Both the position numbers and the translations under genes were made by a program. From Fonsecaea monophora (lineage: Eukaryota; Ascomycota; Eurotiomycetes; Chaetothyriales; Herpotrichiellaceae), in the NCBI RefSeq assembly GCF_001642475.1, contig NW_019174047.1, forward strand, positions 1 through 64,000: a DNA stretch of 64,000 nucleotides. The letters run 5' to 3'. Below are positions 34,436 through 45,586 of this stretch, one piece after another. The first letter of the stretch is position 1, and the number at the start of each line of letters is the position of its first letter. The notes beneath the pieces are model-generated. The model ran no database searches. It was not told the DNA's origin and saw only the letters and a list, made by a program, of their open reading frames with translations.

Positions 34436-34965
34436 GATGACAGGATGAATCGGTGGTGGTTACGAGATCAACTTTGATAGAATTGTCAATAGAGGAAATC
34501 GTGGGAGATGCTTCGTATGTGAGAAACAAAGAAAGGAGAGATTTCTAGAGGCTGCAGCAGGCCACACCGTGTCTGACAAAGGCAGAGTGAATGGCTTGGT
34601 AACGTGTTGCCAGTCAGCCTTGCCCAATACACAATGACGTAGTGCTTGTCCATTCGCATTCCCATCCCCGCGTCCTAATGGGGAATGTCTCATGACCAAT
34701 CACATCTTCGCAGTTGCTAAGCCTGCGGTTAGCATCGGAACAACCCATTGCTTCCCTAGACGTTGCCATGCCAGTCTTGTCAGTGTGTACCGAGTATTTG
34801 TACCAATCTGTGTGCCTTGCCTACATCACAACGGGAATGGACAAGTCGGCATGGAAAACAAATCAGTAATGCCAGACCCAGGCAGATGCTGAGGTGCCTG
34901 TAACGCCCGAGGCCAGGTATCTTCTTAGGTTAGCATAGGTATGGAGAGTCCTCATCCTCTGTTCG
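34436..34965. promoter_or_regulatory. Promoter region of the Cys-Pro repeat gene
   Basis: 530 bases upstream of the 34435 start codon and downstream of the terpene cyclase stop. No coding frame is supported. Confidence 0.35.
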
Positions 34966-36992
34966 TCATTGCTTCTTCCGCGCCATCTCGATGGCCTTTA
35001 CCGCTAGCGCTGTCGCAACACCTCGACTTCCTATCTTCAGACTGATTTTTCCAGTCTGGCAGAGCCAGCCAATCGGCCACCCGCCATCTTCTTCCTGCAA
35101 TGCTTCCAGCTTCCTCAAGTCAATGTTATTCTCGAGTCCCATATCAAGACAAGCAATGACGCGCATGGCCAGCTCTATCGTATCCCCTGGCGACCCGAGT
35201 CGTTCTTGCAATCGTTCACGCAGAAGAGCGCAAGTGCTGCGGTAAATATCGCTCTCAGGATTGGCGCTTAGAAGGCGGCTGAAAAGGTACAAGAAGACGT
35301 CTCCACTAGAGTAGTAATACGTTCCATCGAGGTATGCTCGGTAGAACAGGACATCCGAAACCCAGGCTTTTGTAGGTTGCAATGCGGACAAGTCGTCGCG
35401 ACCATATTTATAGAAAAACCGAAGAGCATTGACGCAAACGGCGGGATCGATACGGGGTCGTTTGTTGTCGAAGTATGTCTGTGGATGTCAGTCTTGGCCG
35501 CAGGAAATTTAACACAAGGACGAAACTCACTAGAATGATGCCGTCTCGATTTGTGTACAACAGGACCTCATCAAGGATCGAGTGCGCCTTTACGACATCC
35601 TGCGGCAGGAGGACCATCGCCAGCGAAGTCGTATCAATATCGTCGGGGTGTCTCTCAATGGTATCAATGGGTTTCTCTTTTGCGTTGATTAGTTTCTCAG
35701 GGGTCAAATGAGGTTACGGAGTCTCATCCTCACCAATGTAGTAATTCCATGTGCGCTCGTAAAATTTCAACGAGACAAGATTTCTTAAAGCTCAGTTTGT
35801 TAGCATGTAACACGAAAGATTTCACAGACGGGTATTTTGAGACCCACAAATCACCAGCCGCTTCATATAAGAAGAGCTGGGCAAAATTGTCTCTCACTTC
35901 TCGTCCATCGAGGGTAACAGACCACATATTCTTAGCGGTCCTTTGCAGCCACTGGCGTCCTCGTTCGACTCTATCATCGAAGATGTTGTGTAGGAATCGC
36001 CTCAACCCTGCAGCATCTCTGTATCTGAGGCATCTGATGCCCATGGATCGTGCCGCGAGGATATTTTCGGCATTGTCATCCACAAAGATGGCATTTTTCG
36101 GCTTCATGTTGATTTTGTCAAGTACATGGCGGAAGAACCCAAGCTCGGGTTTACACATGCCCACTTGAGCGGAGATGAAGAAACCATCAAACAAGGTCCA
36201 ATCGTACCGTGTGTCCCCCTCCAAAGCCTTCCATTCAGGCAAGGGAATGTTCGACATCAAGAAGACTTTTAAGGAGCCGCGATAAGTGTTTTTCAAGTCT
36301 CGAATCATGTCGAAAACCTCTTGATCAGGACTCAGGGAATCTGCGGCCTGCTTGAATGCCTCTGTGACATCGGACAACAGGAGACCATACTGTCTAGCAA
36401 GACCCTCGTAGCATTCTTCTCGTGTAATTACACCTGAGTCATATTCATGCCACAAGCGAGTTTTGAGAAGTCGCTGTAACATTGCTGGCGATATCGGCAA
36501 GGCTTCCGGAGCAGTCCAGTTGCACAACACATCACCAAGGTCTATGATAAGCGCCGACACATTTGGTATCGGCCATTCGGGTGTGACTGCATTGGCCGCC
36601 GCTGCACGATTGGAATCCCCAAACTCTGCATGTCCAAGATCATGCGCAACAGGCGCGGCTGTAGACCTTTCATCTAAATAGCAGGCTGAATCTTGCCGTG
36701 TTGGCGCAGATTTCGGCAAAGGATCAGGATCGGCTGCCTCCGAGATTGGTGAATCGACGACGGGAGTCGGTTCTAAATCGATCGGGCTATGGTCATTTGC
36801 CTCCGTGTTACTCTGGCCCGGGGAAATATCCGTCACCGCCACATGAGCCTGGGCCTTCAAATCTTGGGAATTTAGTTCCAGACCGGGTGTTCGGTCGTGC
36901 TCAGGTGGGTCAGGGAGTGCATTCCCCCCGAGCTTGGTGTAAATCGGGAGCAAAGCGCTGGGTTCGATGAGCATTGACTCGGTCGAAGCCAT
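34966..36992 (-). CDS. HAD phosphatase-class II terpene cyclase fusion (drimane-type sesquiterpene synthase-like)
   Basis: Four exons (36992-35848, 35783-35734, 35676-35531, 35478-34966) give 617 residues. After a disordered 140-residue N-terminus comes a HAD domain: nucleophile Asp151 in IIDLGDVL, Ser247-Asn248 in LMSNIP, Lys281 in MCKPELGF and Asp305-Asp306 in FVDDNAEN. The C-terminal half is a terpene cyclase beta-type domain with DDIDTT at 410-415, the DxDTT general-acid motif, and a GGWPIGWL repeat motif near the end. This order is that of AstC (astellolide pathway) and of fungal and bacterial drimenol/albicanol synthases, where DxDTT protonates farnesyl diphosphate and the HAD part removes phosphate. 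The 64-nt first intron has a GCTAAC branch point. A plain phosphatase annotation would miss the cyclase half because two introns interrupt it. Product not predictable beyond a bicyclic drimane skeleton. Confidence 0.85.
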
Positions 36993-39112
36993 GATGAGTT
37001 CCTAAGAGAAGGAGATGGTGAGACGGAGAAACAGGAATCCAGGGATCCAGAAGGGCAGTATATGTGCCATTCGGCTGCGGAGACATTGGAAAGGCAGTTC
37101 CCCATGTTCTGTCCTCGACATACAGTGGATAAGCAACATTGGCCACAGCTAGCATCTCTGATCTTTGCTCTGGGCATGCCGTCCTTGTCCATTCTTTCCC
37201 CCGGACCGTAGGATTGGTACCCATGGTCACATCATCATGAAGCCGGTGTCTTCCAGAGATATCCAGCTGCGTGGGCGCATGCCGCTAGAATTGACGGCGT
37301 GAGTGTCGACGCCGGCGGGTCATCGACCTCGACAGTAGTCTGGATGTGCTGGCTCACAGCCATAGGATTGGCCCAGAAGCTAAAGCCTCGAAAAGATACC
37401 ATGATCCATGTAAGCAGGGCAGTGAGTCCAGTGGAGGAAGGGATGCGGCAGAGGCGAGACTGTTGAATGCAAGGGAATTGTGGTGGTGTCATCAGACTGA
37501 ATTGATAAAAAGGCAGCTACCTGCCCTAGGGATGCATGTCAGTGGAATCTCGCGTCATTAATGATGCTACAGGCAGGCAAATGATAGGACGATTTGTTGA
37601 ACACCTGCATGTGAATAGCCAACGAGAGGGTTCAGCGGGAGGAAAAGCAGCTGGAAATTCATTCCCTCTCAGGCACTCCCGTTACGCAAACATGAGCACA
37701 GGGGCCTCGCATGTTGATCTTCGGGATGCGGGGATGTGTGCATGCATGGAAACAGTCTGAAGTGATGAGGTGGCAGGAGGATGGAAACATGTGCTGGCCG
37801 TTGACTGGGTCTTTTCCACCGCATTTGCACCAGTGCCTAGCCATTTCCAGCCCTTTGAGGTTGTCCCTTCCACTAGATGATCCTTCGCTACCCGAGTCTT
37901 AGTTTTCTGGAATATGCTACAATATCGCGCTATCTCACGTGGATCTGAGCTGTTCGTGGTCTGCGGCGCCCCGAGTACGGGAAAACGGTGGCAGAGGGAC
38001 GTTAATTCTTCTCCTGGCAAAAGTCGCTTATGGGACGATTAGGGTTGCGCATTTTCAGGTGGGTGGTTCTTATCGACCCCGCGACGGTACAGCAACTGCA
38101 GACGGGGACGGTGACACGAGCATGACGAGCAAATTCGACAGGACAAGAGAAAAGGGAAGAACAACGAAACAGTTATTTATAGCCGCAAGGTCGCCTGGAG
38201 AGGAACACAGAGTACTCCATATTGAGCGGGAAACCTGCCCTTCTCGGTGCTGGCCACTAGCCGCTTCACTTGCCCTCGTTGCCTCTTCTCACCTGCTCCT
38301 TTACTTCTCTTCCATACGACCAGGAGCGTCAGACTGATACGTATCCCAGACTTCTGGTGACGACCACAAATGATCAGCCACCGACTAAACGACATTACCA
38401 ATATCAAATTGAATATCGGCCAGCGCTGCTACCTACTCGGCTGTCAGCCCAAGGCACAAATCGAAGTCGTTTTCGTTTTATTTGCTAAACGTAACATTGA
38501 ATCGACGTGTTGTCAATAAGTAGCGGTCTTGAGCAATGCTACCGATACTATTGTCAACATTGTCGCTACTCTAGAACCTTCCTTAGCAGGCCATTTGTGA
38601 TGTAGCAAACTCAGTCTAGATAGGATGGGGGTAGGGAACGGTTTGTACAGGTGACATTGCTAGATAGAAAACTTGTCACAGAAAAACTGTATAGTCAACG
38701 CCTCTCCAGTGCCTCAACGAATATTCGACGCTATCTTGGACATTCGTATTGCTGGTAACAACAAATCGTAGGAATAACGCAGGCTGTTCGCTGTTCGCTG
38801 TGCAGCCCACAAACTTTTTGCCGGGATCTCTGAGAGTGCCTCCTACCAATCAATCATCTCTTGGGGAAAAATTCGTACATATCTCTGCTTGCAGGTCATT
38901 GGGAACAAAAGCCATAATCGTTGTACATGTCTCGTGTATTGGCGTTGGATAGGCAATCGGTTGTCGGCCAATTCGTCCGAGAATTATCTTTGCGCTCCGG
39001 GCTCAACGGAGTAGGTTGGCAGGATCCAAACTGAGTATGCGTGGTTCCATGGGTTCTCCTTTCTTCGTTTCGGGCCAACGAGCACTCCGCAAGGGGCGAT
39101 CATCTGTGCTTC
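36993..39112. other. Long region without a confident gene
   Basis: 2.1 kb upstream of the terpene cyclase start. It should contain the cyclase promoter and the terminator of the rhodopsin-domain gene. Minus-strand frames at 36910-37230 and 37235-37492 have a coding-like composition (for example VAYPLYVEDRTWGTAFP) but no recognisable family and no clear splice between them. The remainder (37500-39100) shows nothing. Confidence 0.4.
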
Positions 39113-40392
39113 TCAATATGCGTGAGGCCTATCGTCCCAATGACGCACGGAATCCACGTCACGCTCCTTGATGCTCTCTGTCGCCATTTTGGTGTCGCCA
39201 ATTCCAGGCTCAAGGTTTGTAGATGCCAACTCTTCTTGACTGCTGGCAGCGTCGTTGATATTTGAAGTGATATTCGTGCGAGACTTCTTCGTCTGATAGT
39301 TTTCTAGGGCGATGCTTTGGGGCTGAACTCTGACGGAGTTGCTGTTCGCATATCGTGCATAGCCGCGAGAAGGGTTCGATCCGTGCCGAGTTTGGTAGAT
39401 GGTTCTGGCTTTACGGTAGAGACCAGGCCCGCAACCAATCAAGACAGCTAGAGGACACATCAGGGCCTGGGGAATGGAGAGAAATAGGGGATTACTGTAC
39501 CTATCGAGGACTCAACGATACCCCATAGAGCCAGCCAAGTTGTGCTAGGTTGAGTGTTGTTAACCGTGCTCCCAAGCTCCTTGACTCGGATTGTGGCGAC
39601 CACAATGCAAACGAATCCCAGACAAAAGAGAGCACCAATGCTCGCCTTCTGAGTTCTCGGCATCTTCAGGTTCCAGATGAGGTCAAGGGGTAACAGCATG
39701 ACTGGGGCTTTGTTAGTAGCCGGAATGTTCGCTGTCAGGTATCAATACTGACTCATGAGATCAGTGACGATGTCAACCGCATAAGCGTACCAAAGGCTGA
39801 TACTTGCAGCCTTGACGTCGCGAGGGGTTGAGCAAGCACCAGCGGTGAACCAGGCTTTCATGCTCGAACAAGACAGCATCGACGAGGTGATGGCACCCGC
39901 CAGAACCTAGCCAAGTCAGCCTGATCACACCGTATGATGGGGAAGAGAGGGGGTTCTGGGACAACGAACCACCACGCAAAAGATCACCACGGCCCACCAC
40001 AATCTGATTTTGTGTGGCAAGGCTTTCATCAACTTTTTGTAGACAGCCATCAGGGAAAACTTGACACTCCACAGACAGAGCCACAAGCCCGAGGTCGTAA
40101 CGAAGAAGATCTTCTGGATGAAGAGCCCATCATCGGCGACCGTGGGGTACAGTGGGATCTGCCCATCGGCAAGTTTGGTGAGCCGAAACATGGTCGGCGC
40201 GGCCACGATGTACAGGATGGACAGGGCCAAAAAGAAGATATAGGCGGCTAACAGCCAGCCATCGTCCCAACCAAACCTGCGCTGCTGTTCGGCCGACACA
40301 AAAATGCGGAAGCCGGCGACGAAGGTGGTCAGGATGATCATGGTGATGCCCGTCGCCCTCACCGAGACCTCGGTCACATAGTTGCCACCCAT
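39113..40392 (-). CDS. Fungal rhodopsin-domain integral membrane protein
   Basis: Seven-helix membrane protein of the large fungal family (PTH11-like in part) whose members lie in the plasma membrane; most have no known ligand. Four exons (40392-39970, 39906-39753, 39701-39501, 39447-39113) give 370 residues. Landmarks are FGWDDGWLLAAYIF after TM1, the FFVTTSGLWLCLWSVKFSLM helix, the KAWFTAGACSTP loop, the AVDIVTDLMIMLLPLDLIW helix built across an intron, and FCLGFVCIVVATIRV. A Ser/Thr/Asn-rich cytosolic tail of about 100 residues follows. The Lys retinal site of true opsins is not part of this family. Start at the ATG at 40392; the N-terminal loop is short. Divergent from the FAD oxidase gene, about 2 kb away. 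Confidence 0.9.
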
Positions 40393-42346
40393 TTCGAAAT
40401 GTCGAGGTTGAACAGCGTCGGCCCAGGACCTGGAAAGACGAGGAGTCTGATGACAGCGCCCGATGGAATTCCCTCTTCTTGTACCCGGAATTCTCTGTTC
40501 TCGTATCCCATCCTTTTGAGTTTTGGCCAGGAATATAGGTTGGCACGTTGAATGAAAAGGGAGGCGAGGTTCAAACAGACTAATCGAGGCCAGTCAAGTC
40601 TAAAGCACGAGGGGAATGGGACTCTAGGCTCAGCGAGGCTCGCAGGCGAACCCGATGTTTTCCTTACCAAGCTTTGCGATACCAGGTCTCGATCTACAGA
40701 TAGCGTGCATTGCAACCCTGTGCTCGATGGACCACTCCCTTGGGCGAGGGTAATCGTGGACGGGAGGCGTGAAGAAAGTCGACAGGCAGCTAAGAACTGA
40801 GACCAGTTCGAGTCCAAACCCGCCTGGAACATGTTGCAACCAATCTAGGTATGGAAGATGAAGCCTAGTGGGCTTTGCAAGTGTGTGTTTAGCGTGGCTA
40901 ATGCACGGTCTAGGTATAAAGTAGGTATAGCCTGGTATAGGGACGTGGAAGTAAGTCAATTTCCTAACAGGGTTACCATGGGACGGGAAGTTCCAGGCAA
41001 ATTCGCGGTGCGAGTATTCGGTACACGTACAGTACTTGCAGGTAGGAATGGCTAAAAACTGGCCCATGCAAGAAATGGCCCCAAGGAATGATTGATATCT
41101 TTTTGTTGGTCAATCCGTTGTGCCTTTTCTACAAGGGGAGAAGTGAGTGAAGTTGGTCGGATCACCTGATCTACTCGGCACCAAACTGCGTTTCCATTTT
41201 TTCTTTTTTTTTTTCCTTACTCTTCTCTTCGATGACTGAACGCGCTCACAAAAACATATCTACTCAGTACAAGTACATCAGCACTCGAATAGTATGGACA
41301 GGCAATACATATGCCCGTCCTTCTCTCTCTCCATCTTCTTTCTCATCCTCCTCCTCTAGCCCTAGCCCCGAAGCCGGACGTTGGTACTATCCGTGCCCCC
41401 ACTCCTCCTACGAGTAATCCTCAACTTACCCATTATTCGGATGCACGGACCGTTTACTAGGCCTTGAAGCCACTCCGTTTTCGAGTAGCGAGGCAGCCCG
41501 TTGCTTCGAGGCTCGCCCTCCATCCCCACCATTTTCCCCCTGTGCCTTACATATTCTGGGCAAAACAAGGCCGTTGAGACACTGTTGGTGGGTCTTGGGG
41601 CGCGCCGATCCCTTCAGACCCGTGTTGACCCCGGTTGACCCACAACAATGGCGCCATGATGGTGGCGCCGGTGGCTCCTAAGGACTGCCTAAGGTAGGTA
41701 CTGTTGCTTCACGTGGGAAAGACTGCTCACACTATCGAAGACTTTCAGACTAGGTACCTCGTACTTGTGCAAGTTTCCCCAAAGTAACCCGGTGGCTGCG
41801 ACCTGCTCTCCTCCTGAGTTCCTTGTCCTTCTTGTCTGGCCGTCCCAGTCTACGTGTACCTACCTAGGTCGAGACAATGTACCCCAGTAATTTCCAGACT
41901 TTTCGGAAATTGTCCCTTTTTCTTCCTTGACAAGCAGACCAGCCGCTGCAAAGACGTGTCCTAGCGCTCCGACACACAGACCAAGTGCACTCGTGGTCGA
42001 CCGATCCCATCGGCTGCCCTCGCCACGCCGATCGTGGCACATGGGAAAGACGTCTTGAACCAGGACCCAATCTATCTATGAGGACCAGTCTGTGATAGCG
42101 GCAAGCCGAAATGCCGAAGTCTGAGGGTAACATGCTCTATCGTGTACCATTTGGTACCTTTTGGTGCCCTTTATCTGTGCAGAAATGTTGACGCTAGGGT
42201 AAACTGCGAGATTGATCCTTGGAGAGCCAAGAAAACCGAATTGCTTTAGAAGACTTCTACATCCTTCTTTAACGTCTGTCACTTCCCTGTTCCTCTGTTT
42301 TTTCTCCTATCCGGTCGGATCTTCAAGTATCTTTCCTTGTTTGGCA
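40393..42346. promoter_or_regulatory. Divergent intergenic region with CTAGGTA motifs
   Basis: 1.95 kb between two genes that point away from each other, so both promoters lie here. Near 41686-41872 there are several AGGTAGGTA, CTAGGTACC and CCTACCTAGG units, and a T-rich run at 41195-41217. No coding frame is supported. Confidence 0.4.
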
Positions 42347-44095
42347 ATGCGTTACTCGTCTGGCTGCCTTTTGGCAGCCCTCGCTGTGTCTGTCTATGCA
42401 CAGTCTAACTCAAGCGATGTCGTTGAACCTGCGACTCTTACGGTGCCTGACAGTGCACCCTTGAATTCGACCGATGGCATTGAGCCCGTCGATTTCAACG
42501 TTACCCAGGCCTTGGTGGATATGGGAGTCGACGTCTCGGCACTCCCAGTGGCCCAACTTGCCGAACGCTCGTCTAATGCTGCATGTTCGCTTGCGGTGAG
42601 TGGCTGAAGAGGTGTACCCTCCATTGTCGAACACGAGCTAATGTGTTTCATCCAGTGCGCCTCTTTGCAGCTTCTCTATGGCTCTCAAAACATCGAGTAC
42701 AGTAACGAGGCGGGCTATGACGCTTTCACTTCTGGCTACTGGTCGCAGATCCAAGAGAATGTGAACCCGTACTGCATTTTCAAGGCACCCAACAAAGGTG
42801 CCGTGTCAGTGGTGATTCTGCTCTCTCGCTTGACCACCTGCCCTTTTGCAGTCAAGAGCGGTGGCCATGCAGCATTCCAAGGTGCTTCCAACATCGAAGG
42901 CGGCATCACCGTCTCTCTCGCCGCGCTGAACTCCATCACCGTCTCCAAGGATAAGAAGACTGTCGCCGTCGGACCGGGCAATACCTGGAACTCAGTCTAT
43001 ACTGCCCTCGCGCCCTCTAACTTGGCAGTGATTGGTGGACGTGTTGCTCCAATCGGAGTGGGTGGTCTCACCACTGGAGGTGGCATCTCCTTCTTTTCCT
43101 CTCTCTACGGTTGGGCCTGCGACAACGTTGCCTCGTACGACGTCATCCTGGCCTCAGGGTTTGAGGTCACGGCTTCACCGTCACAGAACTCCGACCTATA
43201 CTGGGCTCTTCGCGGCGGTGGTAACAACTTTGGTATCGTCGTCAACTTCAACTATGAAACCATCAGCCTGCCTGGGGCACAGCTGTGGGGCGGCACCCGT
43301 GTCTACCTTGAGGACCAATTCACCAATCTGGCTAGTGCTTTCGCCGGCGTCGTGAGTGATTCCCCCAACGACGGCAATGCTGGCCAATGGGTTGCCTGGC
43401 TGGCGAACAACGGGACCAAGATTGCCTCTGCCGAGCTCTACTACGCCAAACCCAACGGCCAAACCGCCGCCATCTGGAACAACTACAATGCCCTCACAGC
43501 CATCTCGGACTCGACGCAAAACCGACAGCTGCCCGCCTACACGGTCGAGCTGGCATCCTCGAACCCTTATGGCTTGCGGGAGACATACTATGGCTTGACC
43601 GTCAAAGCTGACCCGTCGATTGCTGCGCAAGCAAAGGATATCTTCTACCAACTCCTCCCCACGATAGCCAACGTGGCGGGCGCCAACCCGGTCCTGATCT
43701 ACCAGGGTATCACGCTGCCGATGATTGAGAAGATGTCGAAGAATGGCGGCAACCCGTTGGGCATCTCCGTGTCGGACGGCCCGCTGTACCTGATCCATGT
43801 GGCATGCTGGTGGGACAACGCTTCGGACGACACGGCCGTCTACACTTTCATCACCAAGGTGTTGAACCAGATAAAGGCTGTGGCGACCCAAAAGGGCAAG
43901 CAGAACGACTACATCTACATGAACTACGGCGGCGTGTACGAGGATGTGATCAAGAGCTACGGCGCCGCCAACAAGGCGAAGCTCAAGAACATCGCTAACA
44001 AATACGATCCGACAAAAGTCTTCCAGGTCCTGCAGCCGGGCTACTTCAAGCTGGACCGCGCCCCGGTTGTCGACTCGAGGTTCTTCTCGGGATAG
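42347..44095 (+). CDS. Secreted FAD-linked oxidoreductase (berberine-bridge enzyme-like)
   Basis: Secreted flavoenzyme of the PCMH/BBE group that oxidises sugars, alcohols or specialised metabolites with O2. Two exons (42347-42595 and 42656-44095) give 562 residues. The N-terminus MRYSSGCLLAALAVSVYAQ is a signal peptide, followed by an Asn-glycosylation-rich stretch. The FAD domain has KSGGHAAF; His154 fits the site of the 8-alpha histidyl flavin link. The usual second, cysteinyl anchor is absent: the loop reads GVGGLTTGGG with no Cys. The C-terminal BBE part ends NYGGVYEDVIKSYG and the KYDPTKVFQVLQPG pattern. Start at the ATG at 42347. Secreted enzymes of this type act in wall-sugar oxidation or in pathway steps; the neighbourhood does not decide. 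Confidence 0.92.
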
Positions 44096-44740
44096 GCGAG
44101 GAACAACAGACGTTTGTTGTGCGAACAGCACTAGGAAAGACCGACGAGAGGAGTGAGGAGGTTGCAGGTTGGTGGACAGAGCTGACTGACCTTCATAGAG
44201 ATTTGCATGCTGGCGTTTAGACTCTTTTGAATTTTTGAACATGTACCAAACCATGCTAGCGGTGACGGGGCCGAGGACGTGCCCAGAAGCCCCCCTCCCT
44301 TGCATTTTGAAGAGCTGAGCGAATTGGAAACATCTAGCTAGACTGTAATGATATGAAGCGTACGTACGAGTAATATATAATTTCTCAACCGGAGCCTTTG
44401 ATTTGATAATCTGTGGAGAGGTGTGAGGGTCCCTGAAACCTGGATCGTGAGAGACGTGTCTCGTGTTTAAATAAGTGCGCCATCCTCGAAACAGGTCGTT
44501 CTGGGTGTTTCTTCGTGTCATGGTTGTTTTTTGTTTTTTTTTTGGGTTTTGCACATGTACTTGGACAACAATGTACCTACCCAGGCAGCACCGAGAACTA
44601 CTCTTGATTTTGAGTCTTGAATCTTGCCGCCAAACTCCGCCCTCCTAAACTCGACACACCCGTCCTGGCAACCCCGTGAGCTTGAAATCCCGCGTGCTCG
44701 GATCGGGGAGCCGACCACCCCGGACATTGACCTGGAGGGC
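44096..44740. other. Convergent intergenic region
   Basis: Gap between the 3' ends of the FAD oxidase (+) and the metallo-beta-lactamase gene (-). It includes a T-rich run at 44524-44546. The lower part (about 44645-44740) still carries the lost C-terminal extension of the metallo-beta-lactamase frame beyond its stop. Confidence 0.4.
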
Positions 44741-45586
44741 TTAAGCGAGCAGTTTTGGCGCGGCGAGACCAGCATCTCTATCCGAGCGCCATGGGACAAA
44801 GTCATCCATGCGGGTGGTCTGGTTGGCGTGCTTGTTCTCCCGGACCTGGACTGCCACGGGTGTGAAGGGCACGCCCTTGGTCTCCGCGTTCTGTCCGCCG
44901 ACCACGGGCGTGGGCATGGGTAAGGGTCCATCTCGACGACTGTCCGGCGAATAGTCGTGGCCCGTGTACAGCCTGAAGTGTCCGGGGAGAGATAAGAGCT
45001 TCTGCCCCGAGTGGTAGAGATGCACGGCAGACCCGCGGGGGAAGTCGCAGGGCGCGGAGCCGACGTCCGGGTTGAAGATCGAATCGCCCGTGAAGACGTT
45101 GGAACCGACCACGTAGCCCAGGTGATCGGGCGTATGGCCCGGGAGGGCGATCGCGCAGGCCTGAATGGACCCGATGGTGAAGCTCTCGTCGTCGGCGAAC
45201 GTGTGATCGAACGCGTCGACCAGATCCGCTGGCGGCACGCCGTAGAGCGCCGACATGGTCTCCTGGACCTGATGGATGCGCTGGCCGATGCACACCTCGG
45301 GCCGGGGTCGTGGTTGACTTTGCTGTCTTTGCTCGAGGACGTTCTGGAGGCAGCAAGACGCGGTGAGGTGGTCGGCGTGGCCGTGCGTCTCGAGGATCGT
45401 GGACACGGTGCATCTGTGCTTGGCCACCACGTCGAGCATCTGGTCGGCTGACTGCGTCGACAATTTTCCCGTGTCTTTATCATAGTCGAACACTGGGTCG
45501 ATGACGACGGTGTCCTTTGCCTGTTCGTCCGCGACGATGTATTGCCATCTCAGTCTCCTCGACGTACAGGGTACTTCCAGACACAA
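44741..45586 (-). CDS. Metallo-beta-lactamase fold hydrolase (ETHE1-like), probably decaying
   Basis: The core aligns with fungal MBL proteins related to persulfide dioxygenase/glyoxalase II. Metal-binding motifs are intact: THGHADH, then PGHTPDHLGYVVG, the FTGDSIF Asp and GHDY near the C-terminus. Two defects are visible. First, the TAA at 44741-44743 cuts the frame just after LAAPKLL, yet the same frame continues for about 31 codons with the family's tail pattern (LQVNVRGGRLPDP) to a TAG; a single C-to-T change of a CAA codon would explain it. Second, no in-frame ATG precedes WQYIVADE: the residues before it (CTSRRLR) do not fit the family, while the frame shifted by one or two bases reads VEETE directly before W, suggesting an indel. 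It may therefore be a pseudogene or have an unrecognised first exon. Unusually GC-rich. Confidence 0.65.
   Translation of the reverse strand: MCLEVPCTSRRLRWQYIVADEQAKDTVVIDPVFDYDKDTGKLSTQSADQMLDVVAKHRCTVSTILETHGHADHLTASCCLQNVLEQRQQSQPRPRPEVCIGQRIHQVQETMSALYGVPPADLVDAFDHTFADDESFTIGSIQACAIALPGHTPDHLGYVVGSNVFTGDSIFNPDVGSAPCDFPRGSAVHLYHSGQKLLSLPGHFRLYTGHDYSPDSRRDGPLPMPTPVVGGQNAETKGVPFTPVAVQVRENKHANQTTRMDDFVPWRSDRDAGLAAPKLLA

Noticed and set aside
34966..36992. Plain HAD phosphatase annotation
   Set aside because: The downstream exons carry class II terpene cyclase motifs and connect by three good introns in frame.
39365..39380. GGTTCGATCC, like a tRNA T-arm
   Set aside because: It lies inside the coding exon of the rhodopsin-domain gene, and no acceptor stem, D-arm or anticodon arm fits around it.
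43196..44554. 452-codon open frame on the minus strand across the BBE-type oxidase
   Set aside because: It mirrors the coding frame of the plus-strand gene, whose signal peptide, SGGH flavin site and C-terminal motif are unmistakable. It arises from GC-rich third positions.
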